From NCBI GenBank assembly GCA_900552935.1, contig USBN01000001.1, positions 1 through 64,000 of the forward strand: a DNA stretch of 64,000 bases, written 5' to 3'. This document shows, piece by piece, positions 42,714 to 51,653 of the stretch; the first letter of the stretch is position 1; every line of letters starts with the position of its first letter. This stretch comes from an uncultured Coriobacteriaceae bacterium (GTDB lineage Bacteria; Actinomycetota; Coriobacteriia; Coriobacteriales; Atopobiaceae). The notes beneath the pieces are model-generated. The model saw only the letters and a list, made by a program, of their open reading frames with translations, had not been told where the DNA came from and ran no database searches. A program made the translations under genes and the position numbers.

Positions 42714-44771
42714 CTACCTACCAACGTTGCGGCGGTTCTGCCACTCCTCCGCAAGCTTTGCCTGGACGTCATACGGAACCTGCTCGTAGCCATCGATCTC
42801 GAGCGCGAACTCACCCGTGCCGCGGGAGAGCGAGCGCAGGCGCGTGGCGTAATCGACGACCTCCGCGTACGGGACGCGAGCCTGGATGACAGTGGTGCCA
42901 CGCTCGCCGGCCTCCATACCCTCGACGCGACCGCGAGACGCCGAAACGTCACCCATGATGGAGCCCGCGTAGTCCTCCGGAACGGTCACCATGAGCTTGG
43001 CCATGGGCTCGAGCACGACAGGCTCCGCCTGCTCCGCGGCCTTCAGGAAGCCAAGACGGGCGGCGGACTTGAAAGCCATCTCGTTCGAGTCAACGGAGTG
43101 ATAGCTGCCGTCATAGCAAGCTACGCGCACGTCGATCATCGGGTAGCCGGCGACGACGCCCTCGCGCATGGTCTCCTGGACTCCCTTGTCGACCGCAGGG
43201 ATGAGGCCCTTGGGGATGCGGCCGCCGACGACCTCGTCAACGAACTCGTAGCCCGCGCCCGGGTTGGGCTCGAGGCGCAGCCAGCAATCACCGTACTGAC
43301 CGGCGCCACCAGTCTGCTTCTTGTGGCGACCCTGGGCGCTCGCGGTGCGGCGGATGGTCTCGCGATAGGGCACGCGCATCGGCACGATGTGGGCCGTGAC
43401 GCCCGCGCGGGCGGCCATGCGATCGAGCAGGACTGAGACCTGGGCCTCTCCGATGGCGGAGATGACAGTCTGGCCGGTGTCCTCGTTGCGGGAGACGGAC
43501 ATCGTCGGGTCTGCGTCGCAGCTCTTCTCGAGGAAGCTATAGAGCTTGTCCTCCGTGCCGCGCTTGTCCGGCTCGATGGCGACCCGGTAGAGGGAGTTGG
43601 GGAAGCGGAAGGCCGCAGCCTCGACCTTGCCCGTGACGGAGAGGGTGTCACCGGCCATGGCGGCAATCTTCGGCACGACGACGATGTCGCCGGCGGCAGC
43701 GGACGGAACCTCGGACATGTCGCGGCCAACCATGCGATAGATATGGGCCAGACGCTCGGGCTTGCGGGTGCGGGCGCAGATGAGCTCGAGGCCCGGCTTG
43801 ACCGTGCCGGCGAGCACCTTCGCCAGGGCAAGGCGACCGTTCTGCGGGTCATTCAGGACCTTGAAGACGAAGGCGACCGGACGGTCATCGCCCTCGTCGA
43901 TGTCGAGATAATCGCCGTTCACCAGGGGCACGGAGCCGAAGTCGCTCGCGCTCGGGAAGTAGGTCGCGATGTCATCCATCAGACTCGTGACGCCCTCCTC
44001 GGCGGTGCAAGAGCCGGCGAAGACGGGCACGAAGATGCGCTCCGCAATGGCCTTGGCGAGCAGGCCCTCGAGCTCCTCCTGGGTAAGCTGACCGTCACCC
44101 TCGAGGTACTTGAGCATGAGCTCGTCATCCGCCTCGACGACAAGCTCGCACAGGTGGGCGCGAGCCTCCTCGGCGGCGTCCGCGTACTCCGCGGGGATGT
44201 CGCACTCGGCGGGCTTGCCCGCGCCATCAAGATGACGAGCCTTCATGCGGATGACATCGATGATGCCCTTGAAGTCCTCACCAACACCCCACGGCAGCGT
44301 GACGGCGCCGAGGCGCTGGCCGAAGCGCTCCTGGAGCGCGGCAAGCGTGGCGTCATACTTGGCCTCGGAGCGGTCGATGCGGTTGACGAAGACGGCGCGG
44401 GCGAGGGAGAGGTCCTCGGCGGCATACCACAGGCGGGTGGTAACGGCACCCGGGTCTCCCGCGGCGTCAACGACGAAGATGGCCGTCTCGACGGCGGACA
44501 TGGCAGCGTACGCGTCACCGATGAAGTCCGGATAGCAGGGGGCGTCAATGACGTTCAGGCGCGCGCCGCCCCAAGAGACGGGCGCCATGGCGAGCTTGAT
44601 CGAGAAGGAGCGCTTCTCTTCCTCAGGGTCGTAGTCGAGCGTGGGCTTGGTGCCCTTGTGGCCACCCAGGCGACTGGTAACGCCCGAGAGATGAAGCATG
44701 GCCTCCGCGAGCATGGTCTTGCCCACGCCGCCTTGGCCCACGAGGGCAACGTTCCTGATCTTCTCGCTCAT
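42714..44771 (-). CDS. EF-G-like translational GTPase (EF-G2/FusA2 type)
   Basis: 685 residues from ATG 44771, with GGAGGG upstream. GTPase domain: P-loop GQGGVGKT (12-19), DAPCY (76-80) where EF-G has DTPGH, and NRID (130-133) for NKxD. Domains II-V follow with the EF-G order, ending in the domain IV/V text SIMGDVSASRGRVEGME. Replacement of the catalytic His by Tyr is shared with mycobacterial EF-G2, which was reported to lack GTPase activity; the Gly-to-Cys change is additional. It is not the main fusA, which normally sits in the str operon. Confidence 0.88.
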   Translation of the reverse strand: MSEKIRNVALVGQGGVGKTMLAEAMLHLSGVTSRLGGHKGTKPTLDYDPEEEKRSFSIKLAMAPVSWGGARLNVIDAPCYPDFIGDAYAAMSAVETAIFVVDAAGDPGAVTTRLWYAAEDLSLARAVFVNRIDRSEAKYDATLAALQERFGQRLGAVTLPWGVGEDFKGIIDVIRMKARHLDGAGKPAECDIPAEYADAAEEARAHLCELVVEADDELMLKYLEGDGQLTQEELEGLLAKAIAERIFVPVFAGSCTAEEGVTSLMDDIATYFPSASDFGSVPLVNGDYLDIDEGDDRPVAFVFKVLNDPQNGRLALAKVLAGTVKPGLELICARTRKPERLAHIYRMVGRDMSEVPSAAAGDIVVVPKIAAMAGDTLSVTGKVEAAAFRFPNSLYRVAIEPDKRGTEDKLYSFLEKSCDADPTMSVSRNEDTGQTVISAIGEAQVSVLLDRMAARAGVTAHIVPMRVPYRETIRRTASAQGRHKKQTGGAGQYGDCWLRLEPNPGAGYEFVDEVVGGRIPKGLIPAVDKGVQETMREGVVAGYPMIDVRVACYDGSYHSVDSNEMAFKSAARLGFLKAAEQAEPVVLEPMAKLMVTVPEDYAGSIMGDVSASRGRVEGMEAGERGTTVIQARVPYAEVVDYATRLRSLSRGTGEFALEIDGYEQVPYDVQAKLAEEWQNRRNVGR

Positions 44772-44926
44772 GATGACTCCCTCCGTTGAGGTCCACGTGG
44801 CCCAACGGAAAGGGAAAATCGCCGCGCGCGACCCACCCAGACCGTTGGCTGGATGGGCGTCGGGGTGCCCATACGCACGCCACGGCATTCGTTGGATTTA
44901 CCGTACCCAAACATCTGGACAAAAAA

Positions 44927-44959
44927 GCCCCACCCGCCAGCGTGTCTGGCGAGCGGGGC
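44927..44959 (-). terminator. Terminator of the broken XRE gene
   Basis: GCCCC..CCGCCAG (44927-44940) pairs with CTGGC..GCGGGGC (44946-44959), and TTTTTT follows on the minus strand. Confidence 0.8.
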
Positions 44960-45022
44960 ATGAAGCGTGGCGAATGGCACAAACAACGGCATCCGGCAGA
45001 GGAGCACTCCCCAGTGAGTGCC

Positions 45023-45270
45023 CTACTCCTTGCGAACCGTCGGGTGGGTCAGCCTCACCTCGATGCGGCAGCCGAGGGCGTTGGCGACAGACTCGAGTGT
45101 GGCGATGGTTGCATTGCCATTACCCTGCTCGAGCCGGCTCAGACTGGATTGGTGGATGCCGCAGATCTTCGCAACCTCCCCTGCGTGAGGTTCGCCTCGG
45201 CGCGAGCCTCAGCAAAGGTTCGCCCGACCCTGTACATCAGCTCATCTTCTTTGTAGCGTTTTTGGCTCAT
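45023..45270 (-). pseudogene. XRE-family HTH gene with a one-base deletion
   Basis: The minus strand from ATG 45270 reads MSQKRYKEDELMYRVGRTF then AEARAEANLTQ, and after a loss of one base near 45173-45180 continues in another frame as EVAKICGIHQSSLSRLEQG, NATIATLESVANALGC and RIEVRLTHPTVRKE to TAG at 45023. The span is 248 bases, one short of a multiple of three. The product would be an 82-residue XRE/HigA-type antitoxin-like repressor. Its terminator and a 7-bp inverted repeat before the start are still intact, so the break is recent or a sequencing error. No toxin gene is recognisable beside it. Confidence 0.85.
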
Positions 45271-45277
45271 CGGTACT

Positions 45278-45296
45278 CACCAACCTTTCGTTGGTG
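45278..45296. promoter_or_regulatory. Inverted repeat before the broken XRE gene
   Basis: CACCAAC-CTTTC-GTTGGTG, 8 bp upstream of the ATG. Position suits autoregulation by the XRE protein. Confidence 0.5.
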
Positions 45297-45344
45297 CTGA
45301 GGACCAGTATGCTTCGGGGCGCGCGAGGCCTTTGGCCGGTGACG

Positions 45345-45367
45345 CCCCCCCCCCCGCACTTTTTTTT
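45345..45367. repeat. Homopolymer tracts C11 and T8
   Basis: Eleven C (45345-45355) and, after GCAC, eight T (45360-45367). Such tracts slip during replication. They lie about 80-100 bp upstream of the broken XRE gene, in its likely promoter region. Confidence 0.9.
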
Positions 45368-45499
45368 GAATGAGCCTCCAAACCGCACTAACAAGCAGGT
45401 CCTTCGCATGTAGACCCGCTCGTTATCCATACGATACGTTACGCAGCGTAACGGCGGTTGTTGACATTTATAAAAGGCGCCCATATGCCGGCCAAACGT

Positions 45500-45796
45500 T
45501 CAATCCAACTCGGAGTCCACCTTCACGACGCGCTCGCCCTCGCCCGTGAGTTCGTACTCGTTTTCGAGCTGACCGCCGTTGCGCAGGTAACGTGCCCGAA
45601 CCGAAACGAGGTCCTTGTGCTCAAGGGAGTGGATGGAGTTCCTAATCGTCCCCTCGCTGCACGAGAAGTCGCGAGCCAGCCCGTTGATGCTCAGGACATG
45701 CGTCCCGTCGCCGTCCGCGATTCGCTTGAGGATCGCAAGCTCGCGCTCATTGAGACGCACTCCCGCGACGGCACTCACCTTGGCCCTCTTTGTCAT
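45500..45796 (-). CDS. Small winged-helix DNA-binding protein
   Basis: 98 residues from ATG 45796. A winged HTH is visible: RELAILKRIADGD, LSINGLARDFSCSEGTIRNS as the recognition helix region, then a beta wing (SVRARYLRNGGQLENEYELT). It resembles minimal MarR/PadR-like or phage-type regulators, without an effector domain. It lies directly downstream (74 bp) of the LPQTG adhesin gene across a strong terminator, so it likely has its own promoter. A role in adhesin regulation is only positional inference. Confidence 0.7.
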   Translation of the reverse strand: MTKRAKVSAVAGVRLNERELAILKRIADGDGTHVLSINGLARDFSCSEGTIRNSIHSLEHKDLVSVRARYLRNGGQLENEYELTGEGERVVKVDSELD

Positions 45797-45829
45797 CTCG
45801 TTTCCATCCAATCTCTGCTCGTCGAAAAA

Positions 45830-45859
45830 GGCCGTCGCCCACATATCCAGGCGACGGCC
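45830..45859 (-). terminator. Terminator of beta-helix adhesin gene
   Basis: GGCCGTCGCC (45830-45839) pairs perfectly with 45850-45859; TTTTT follows on the minus strand. Confidence 0.9.
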
Positions 45860-45869
45860 CACAAGGTCT

Positions 45870-47867
45870 CTAGTGCTCGCGACGGCGCAGCGCGATGCCC
45901 GCGCCAAGTGCGGCGAGAGAGCCGCCTGCGAGAAGGGCCGGGAGTGCCGCGGACGTCGTGTCGCCGGTCTGGGGCAGCTTCTTGTCAGGCGTCTTGTTGC
46001 CCGCATCCGGGGTTGTCGGGGCCGCGGGGTTCTTAGTCCACTTGCCGTAAAGCGTCATGGAGCCGGTCAGGGCGTCACCGTCATTCCACTTGGCGGTGCA
46101 GGCCTCGTCGGTGTACCAGCCATCGAAGGTGTAGCCGTCGATGGACTCCGGAGCCTTGGCCGTATAGGCGGCTCCAAGCTCGAGGTCAGTATCGGTATCG
46201 GGAACCTTGGCGCCCTCGGGAGCATCGCCAACGTACTTGTAGTCGACGCTCACGAGGCCGTGCGCCGCCTTGAGGGCGATGGCGTCCTCTTTGGCGACAA
46301 GAGAAGTGCCCGGCTGGACAGCGGCAACGTGTTTGATCTCACCGTGTGCGGACCAACGGGTTGCAGCAGCGTCGCCATACCAGCCGTCGATATCGTGGCC
46401 ACAGCCGTCGAACTCGGTGAGGGCGTTATTGTGAGTGGCGCCAAAAGTGAGGGTGCCACCCTCCTCGACATACAGGTCATCGCCAGCAAGAGCAGCGTTG
46501 TTGTTGTCAATCACAGCAGAGGCAGGAAGCGTGAGGCTCGATCCGCCACGCACTACAACACCGCCACCCATCTGCGCGAGCTTCATCTTGGCAGAGCAGT
46601 TCGCCGAAGAAGCGTCGTTGCCGGTAATGGTGAGATTGGCGCCTTTGGCAAACGTCGCCTCCGAACCTGCATCGAGGAAGAGACCCGTAACCTTATTGCC
46701 GGTAATGGACACTGTTGAGGCGGCATCGACATTGAGGCTAGCACCCTTCGCCTTGAGGCGCATGCCGGCGCTCCAGTAGCTCGTTCCGCGCGTGCCAGAA
46801 ATCTGTACATTGGCACCATTCTTGAACTCGCCCTCGCCGGTAAAGATGATGCCTGTAAGGGCGTTGTTGTCGGCAGTCACCGTAGAGTTATCGACAGTGA
46901 GATTGCCGGCAGAAAGGCCGTGAGAACCGTTGCCAGAGAAGTCTACAACGGAACCATTCACGATATTGAAGTGGGAGCCGTTCGATCCATTACCGGTAGA
47001 GTTCACGACGTTCACATGAGAGCCGTCAATCGTGACGCCGAAGGTGCCCGTGAAGCCAGAACGGTTATGGTCGGAGGTATAGGTAGAGCCTCCCGTGATG
47101 TTCACGTTGTAGTGACCGTCGCCGCCGTCCCACTCGAGGGCGTCCTGCTTGTAGTTTTTGATCGTGAGGTTCGAGCCATTCGTAATGTTCAGCTTGTTGT
47201 TGCTGCAGAAGTAGATGGCATGCACGTTGCTGGCAGTACCGGTACCGTCCATGGTGAGTGTGGCCGCATCAAGCGCAAGTGAGCCACCTTTGCTCGCGCA
47301 GATAGACATCCAATTCCACTCGCCATAGGGCGTAGAGCCAACGCGGCTCATACTCGCATCGACGTTCTTAAACGTCAAAGCATGCTCCCAGACGGCAATG
47401 CCCTTGTCGTTGAAGGTCAGGCTATGCTTGTCGGCACCACCGTCGATGGTGAGGTCGCCTTTCAGATTGAGCCCCTTCGTCACGGCATCCTGGAGAAGCT
47501 CGATGGTTGCGCCATCCTCGGCATCGGCAACAGCCTCGTCAAAAGACGCGTAGGTCTTGTTGCCGATCTTGGCAACGGGGTTGGCGACCGGCGTCTCCGT
47601 ACCTGCGGCGGGCTGATCGTCAGCAGTATCCTCCGCTGCAAGCGTGACGGGCGCAGTGGCGGCGACATCCGTGTCGGCCTCAGGCTCCTCGGCAGACTGG
47701 GCAGCGGGATCTAGCTGCGTGGTCGCCTCGAGCGTAGTCGCGGGCGCCTCATCGGCAACGGCGACGGAAGGCGCAAGCACGCCGAGAGAGGCCGCAAGGC
47801 CAGCCGCGATCACGGCTGCGGCCACGCGACCACATCCCACAGCGAGGTGCGATTTGTTCATCTTCAT
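45870..47867 (-). CDS. LPQTG-anchored beta-helix surface protein
   Basis: 665 residues, with GAGAGGAG upstream. Signal peptide about 1-38, an acidic Ala/Thr/Glu segment to about 95, then a right-handed beta-helix-like region (about 100-500) with many short strands ending in Asn/Gly/Ser, e.g. LNITNGSNLTIKN, VNVVNSTGNGSNGSHFNIVN and STVSITGNKVTG. Near the C-terminus is one InlB/Flg_new-type repeat (YTFDGWYTDEACTAKWNDG), then LPQTG (631-635), a hydrophobic helix and RRREH. A sortase would attach it to peptidoglycan. Probable adhesin or glycan-binding protein. Shares an upstream 28-bp element with the next adhesin. Confidence 0.9.
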   Translation of the reverse strand: MKMNKSHLAVGCGRVAAAVIAAGLAASLGVLAPSVAVADEAPATTLEATTQLDPAAQSAEEPEADTDVAATAPVTLAAEDTADDQPAAGTETPVANPVAKIGNKTYASFDEAVADAEDGATIELLQDAVTKGLNLKGDLTIDGGADKHSLTFNDKGIAVWEHALTFKNVDASMSRVGSTPYGEWNWMSICASKGGSLALDAATLTMDGTGTASNVHAIYFCSNNKLNITNGSNLTIKNYKQDALEWDGGDGHYNVNITGGSTYTSDHNRSGFTGTFGVTIDGSHVNVVNSTGNGSNGSHFNIVNGSVVDFSGNGSHGLSAGNLTVDNSTVTADNNALTGIIFTGEGEFKNGANVQISGTRGTSYWSAGMRLKAKGASLNVDAASTVSITGNKVTGLFLDAGSEATFAKGANLTITGNDASSANCSAKMKLAQMGGGVVVRGGSSLTLPASAVIDNNNAALAGDDLYVEEGGTLTFGATHNNALTEFDGCGHDIDGWYGDAAATRWSAHGEIKHVAAVQPGTSLVAKEDAIALKAAHGLVSVDYKYVGDAPEGAKVPDTDTDLELGAAYTAKAPESIDGYTFDGWYTDEACTAKWNDGDALTGSMTLYGKWTKNPAAPTTPDAGNKTPDKKLPQTGDTTSAALPALLAGGSLAALGAGIALRRREH

Positions 47868-48253
47868 TTAAGGCTCCTCTCACCCATCAGGTGGCGGATG
47901 CCTACGTCGCGCTACTCATGCTCATGCGTTATGAGAAAGAAAGAAGGGCATCCCCTCTGTAGAAGTTAGGTATATGCGCGCGTAACCAGGCAAAATATCG
48001 CTTATATGCATATTTAGGGAGTGATAGCCCGGGTGCGTACTTTTTTCTGCCACGTGAACGCATGCTCGCTATGCGTGACATGCATATTTATCGATAGCAG
48101 AGTATCGGGTGCTGCGCTCTCGCGACATCGTGAACAAGCGCGTTGCGACCCGCGGCACGATGCCAGATGAACAAGCGCTACGCACCCGCGGCCCGAGTGG
48201 CTGCTCACCTTCGCTATCCCTCAATTTGTGAGGCTCAAATCCGGCGCAAAATG
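47868..48253. promoter_or_regulatory. Upstream region of beta-helix adhesin gene
   Basis: About 390 bp with no convincing gene. It contains the 28-bp element at 47993-48020, a related TGCATATTTATCG near 48080, and a 37-bp-spaced imperfect direct repeat beginning TGAACAAGCGC (48131-48156 and 48168-48192). Confidence 0.6.
47993..48020 (-). promoter_or_regulatory. 28-bp element shared by the two adhesin genes (copy 1)
   Basis: AAATATCGCTTATATGCATA followed by TTTAGGGA; 26 of 28 bases match the copy at 51333-51360. AT-rich with partial dyad symmetry (AAATAT...ATATTT). Lies 126 bp upstream of the start codon, same orientation as copy 2. Confidence 0.75.
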
Positions 48254-48284
48254 AGAGCCCGGCAGGCGAAATGCCTACCGGGCT
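48254..48284 (-). terminator. Terminator of VWA adhesin gene
   Basis: GAGCCCGG.AGGC pairs with GCCT.CCGGGCTC (48254-48284) around GAAAT with one mismatch; TCATTTT follows on the minus strand. Confidence 0.8.
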
Positions 48285-48316
48285 CGTGGTTCAAACGCTA
48301 TTTTCGAGCTTCGAGG

Positions 48317-51202
48317 TTACTTCCTCTTGCGGCTCACGGTCACGCCAGCAGCAATGCAGACAACGGCGGCGACGACAAACACGATGGGGAGCGTCGCGTT
48401 GTTGGTGTCACCCGTCTGGGGAAGCTGCTTCGCGGGCTGCTCGGGCTCGCTGGGCTTAGCGGCGGGAGCAGTGTAGCTGTTGGTGAAGGTCGGGTTGTTG
48501 CCCTCGACGGTTGCCACGAGCTGACCCTCGCCCTTGTCGCCAACCGTAACCTTGACCGTGTACTCGGAGTTGTCGTAGGTCATGCCCTCGACGTCGCCGT
48601 CGACCTCATGCATGGTGAAGGTGTAGGTGCCGGCCTGCTTGAGGGTGAGCTCGCGGAAGGCGACGTTGCCCTTGGCGTCGTTGGTGGCACGGTCCATGAC
48701 GTCGCCGTTGTTGAGGAGCTCGAAGGTGAACTGGCCATCGGAGAGGTCAGCGCCCTCGAGGACCTTCGTGGCCGCGAGGTTCACGGTCGCGGGAGCGGCA
48801 GCGTAAGTGTTGTTGAACACGATCTCGCTCGCACCCTCGGTACTCGCGTCAAGCTGGCCCTCGCCGTTGTCCTTGACGTTCACGGTAACCGTATAGGTCT
48901 TCGGGTCATAGCTGACGCCGGCGGCGTCGCCCTGGACCTCGCGAACCGTGTAGACGTGCGTGCCAGGCTCGGCGTAGTGCTGCTGGGCCTTAAAGACCAC
49001 GGAGCCATCGGCCGCGTTGGTGGCGGTGTCGACGACCTTATTGCCCTCGACGAGCTCGAAGTCGAACTCGCCCTGCTTGAGGTCACGGCCATCGAGCTTC
49101 TTCGTGACGGAGACGTTCTGCAACACGTTGAAGTAGACGTCCTTGGCGGAGTATTTGTTCACGAAGTTGAGGTCGCCATCGGTGGTGGCGGTGAGGTTGC
49201 CCTCGCCGTCATCGGTGACGGTGACCTTGACGATGTGGGCGTCGTCGTTAGTAACGCCGGGCTTGGAGCCGCTCTCGGTAACGGTGTACTCGAACGTCTT
49301 GCTCATCTCTCCGCCAAGGTCGGTCTTGGTGAAGGTGAGGTCGCCGAAGCTGAAGTCGCCGTGAGCGTCGTTGGAGACGACCGTCTCGGTCATGTTGGCG
49401 GGCATGGGGGCACCCACGGTAACAGGGGCAAGGGTGAACCAGTAGTCATCACCATTGAGCGCCGGGGCATTGAGGCCGTCGTCGGCGGCGATGGTCTTGT
49501 TGCCGGTCAGGGAAACCGTGGCGTCGTTCTTCGGGCCGTACTCGTTGACGAACTCGAGGCCGCCCTCGGGAAGCCTAACGTTCGCCTTGAGAGCGCCCTG
49601 CTCGTAGGTCACGTCAATCTCGACGGTCTTGGGAAGTGTCTTGGGGCTGACGCCAACAGCGGAAAGGTTGCTGGTGTCCTCGGCCACCTCGTAGAGATAG
49701 GTGCCCGTCTTGGTGAAAGTGATGTCGCCGAAGTGGAAGTAGCCGGCGGCGTCGTTAGAGACGGTCGTCTCGGCAGGAAGCGGTGCACCATCGGCGGAAA
49801 TCGTGAACTTGAACTCGTCAGCGGCGAGAGCACGGCCGATGAGCGTCTTGTGGCCGACGAGGCTATCGGCACCCTTAACAGTGACGGACGCAGGAGCGGC
49901 GAGCTCGATCGTCGGGACGTCGAAGTTGGCCGTCTTAGCATCGGAGACGATGTCGCCCTGACCAGTCTGCGTCTGGACGGTCTTGTACTCGACGTAGCTC
50001 GCAGCGTCCACGTTCGTCTCGAAGGTCTTAGCCTCGCCAGCCGCAGCAACCTCAGCCTTGGCCGCGTCGCTGGGGCGAATGGTGAACGTCACGGAGTAGG
50101 TGACGCCCTTCTCGAGCGTACCGAGCCCAGAAAGATCCCAGCTGAGGTTGCCGCCGTTGATGGTAGCAGGAGGAGCGCCGTTCCATGCCTCACCGTTCTT
50201 GGCATAGCGGGCATTCTCGATGGAGCCGTCCGCGGCCGTGCCCTCGACCCACTGCGTGAGCTGGTCGACGATCTTGACATCCTTGTAGCCGGCGGACTTG
50301 GTGATGACCTGGCCGATCTGCGAGAACGCAGAGGCGAGGTTGTCAGCCGTGGTGCCGTCGAGGAAGGTGCCAGTGGTGTCAGTCGCGAAGGACTGCATCT
50401 TGTCGGCGTCCTTGGCGACGCTCACGACAAACAGGTTGGCGCCGTTGCGGCGGTTGGCCTCAGCCTTGGCGGCGGCGTAGCAACGACCGTCATAGGTGTC
50501 GACGTTACCGAGGCCGTAAATGTCGTTTTCCTTGTGGTCGACCCGACCATAGCCGAACCAGCCACCCTCGTCCTCCGGCGTATAGCCCATGGGGCTCACG
50601 CGGTACGTCGGGTTGCCGTCGGAGAGGAACACAATGTGCTTCTCAGCGCCCTCGCGGCCACTCGTCTGGGCGTTCGCGAGCTTGAGGCCGCCCTCCCAGT
50701 TCGTGCCCTGGTTCCTCTTGGCATTCGTCGGGACAGCGTTGGCGACGACGCTCGGGTCGCTCGTGAAGCCCGTGGCAACCTGGGCGTTCGTGCCAAACGT
50801 CACGACGGAGACCTGAATCTGCTTGTTGGCGTTCTCGCCGGTGAGCAGGCTGTTCGCGAGGGAGGCAGCGGCATCGTGCGCGGCCTTCATGCGGCTCTTG
50901 CCGCGCCAACCGCTCACCGTGTCGTTCATGCTCGAAGACACGTCAACGACGAACACGACGTCCACCGGCTTGGCGGACGAGGACTGCTCGGTGTCGCCGG
51001 TCACTGACAACGTGAGGTCATACGTACCGTCACCGTTGTCCTTGATGGTCTTGCTGTGGGCGGGCGTCCTATCAACCACGCTGCCGGCGTTCTCCGCCAG
51101 CGCCGCGGTGGGCGTCGCAATCCCAAGCGCGAGCATGACCGTAGCGGCTACCGCAAACAGACGGCGACGCCACGAGCGGCTCGCGTGGCCGTTCGATTTC
51201 AT
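48317..51202 (-). CDS. LPQTG-anchored VWA/isopeptide-domain adhesin or tip pilin
   Basis: 961 residues. Signal peptide about 1-36; von Willebrand A domain (about 80-320) with MIDAS DVSSS (87-91), a typical metal-dependent adhesion site; then a pilin-type beta domain and about four FctA/Cna-B-like repeats, each with a Lys near the start and YxYTVxE- or YTFTMHE-type strands (FEYTVTESG, HVYTVREVQG, YTFTMHEVDG) and ending FVNxY/FNNTY/FTNSY. LPQTG is at 927-931, then a helix and SRKRK. Architecture matches SpaA/Spy0125-like pilus tip adhesins with isopeptide bonds. No backbone pilin or class C sortase is adjacent. Confidence 0.92.
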   Translation of the reverse strand: MKSNGHASRSWRRRLFAVAATVMLALGIATPTAALAENAGSVVDRTPAHSKTIKDNGDGTYDLTLSVTGDTEQSSSAKPVDVVFVVDVSSSMNDTVSGWRGKSRMKAAHDAAASLANSLLTGENANKQIQVSVVTFGTNAQVATGFTSDPSVVANAVPTNAKRNQGTNWEGGLKLANAQTSGREGAEKHIVFLSDGNPTYRVSPMGYTPEDEGGWFGYGRVDHKENDIYGLGNVDTYDGRCYAAAKAEANRRNGANLFVVSVAKDADKMQSFATDTTGTFLDGTTADNLASAFSQIGQVITKSAGYKDVKIVDQLTQWVEGTAADGSIENARYAKNGEAWNGAPPATINGGNLSWDLSGLGTLEKGVTYSVTFTIRPSDAAKAEVAAAGEAKTFETNVDAASYVEYKTVQTQTGQGDIVSDAKTANFDVPTIELAAPASVTVKGADSLVGHKTLIGRALAADEFKFTISADGAPLPAETTVSNDAAGYFHFGDITFTKTGTYLYEVAEDTSNLSAVGVSPKTLPKTVEIDVTYEQGALKANVRLPEGGLEFVNEYGPKNDATVSLTGNKTIAADDGLNAPALNGDDYWFTLAPVTVGAPMPANMTETVVSNDAHGDFSFGDLTFTKTDLGGEMSKTFEYTVTESGSKPGVTNDDAHIVKVTVTDDGEGNLTATTDGDLNFVNKYSAKDVYFNVLQNVSVTKKLDGRDLKQGEFDFELVEGNKVVDTATNAADGSVVFKAQQHYAEPGTHVYTVREVQGDAAGVSYDPKTYTVTVNVKDNGEGQLDASTEGASEIVFNNTYAAAPATVNLAATKVLEGADLSDGQFTFELLNNGDVMDRATNDAKGNVAFRELTLKQAGTYTFTMHEVDGDVEGMTYDNSEYTVKVTVGDKGEGQLVATVEGNNPTFTNSYTAPAAKPSEPEQPAKQLPQTGDTNNATLPIVFVVAAVVCIAAGVTVSRKRK

Positions 51203-51332
51203 ACAAGCTCCTCTCCCCAGCGCTTGCGCGCCGATCGCGCGGAGCCGTCAAACTACATTTACGGTGGCCCCGAAGGGCGTCAAATAGACAGCTCCGGCTT
51301 ATAGTTTGCTAAAAGAAGCTATCTACCTGCGG

Positions 51333-51360
51333 AAATATAGCTTATATGCATATTTGGGGA
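51333..51360 (-). promoter_or_regulatory. 28-bp element shared by the two adhesin genes (copy 2)
   Basis: AAATATAGCTTATATGCATA followed by TTTGGGGA, 131 bp upstream of the VWA adhesin start, nearly identical to the copy at 47993-48020. Confidence 0.75.
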
Positions 51361-51430
51361 CAGAATGCTGTCCAAAGTCATGTGCGTCGCGGATGATGGG
51401 TCACGCGCAATGGCACGACGCGCGCGTCGC

Positions 51431-51586
51431 ACGGCCCACGCCAACGCCGAGCCTCGATGCAAGACATAGCGACCCACCACGCCCCGCCGCAAGGCCCACG
51501 CCAGCGCCGAGACCCAATGCAAGCCATGGCGCCAACGCCGAGACCCGACGCAAAAGAAAAGCCCGGCAGACGCAAGCCTGCCGGGC
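51431..51586 (-). terminator. LDH terminator and adjoining direct repeats
   Basis: GCCCGGCAG (51561-51569) pairs with 51578-51586 and TTTTCTTTT follows on the minus strand. Between it and the VWA promoter, three imperfect copies of CCARCGCCGAG...YGCAA start at 51441, 51501 and 51532. The 51203-51653 gap holds no convincing gene. Confidence 0.7.
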
Positions 51587-51653
51587 AAACTACATCTCTT
51601 CAGTTATCGCAAGGCAAGGGCGGGCGTCATGGCTCCGCGCCGGGAGCGCCTAG

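Noticed and set aside
45242..45484. 80-codon minus-strand frame through the C11/T8 tracts, considered as a toxin gene upstream of XRE
   Set aside because: It overlaps the XRE start, has no toxin motif and its middle is coded by homopolymers.
48143..51007. Open frame of about 950 codons on the plus strand opposite the VWA adhesin
   Set aside because: Antisense shadow of an unambiguous LPQTG gene with signal peptide, VWA domain and sorting signal on the minus strand.
51319..51588. Short minus-strand frame (89 codons) coding repeated Ser-Ala-Leu-Ala-Trp text
   Set aside because: It arises from the DNA direct repeats at 51441-51560 and includes the LDH terminator; no ribosome site.
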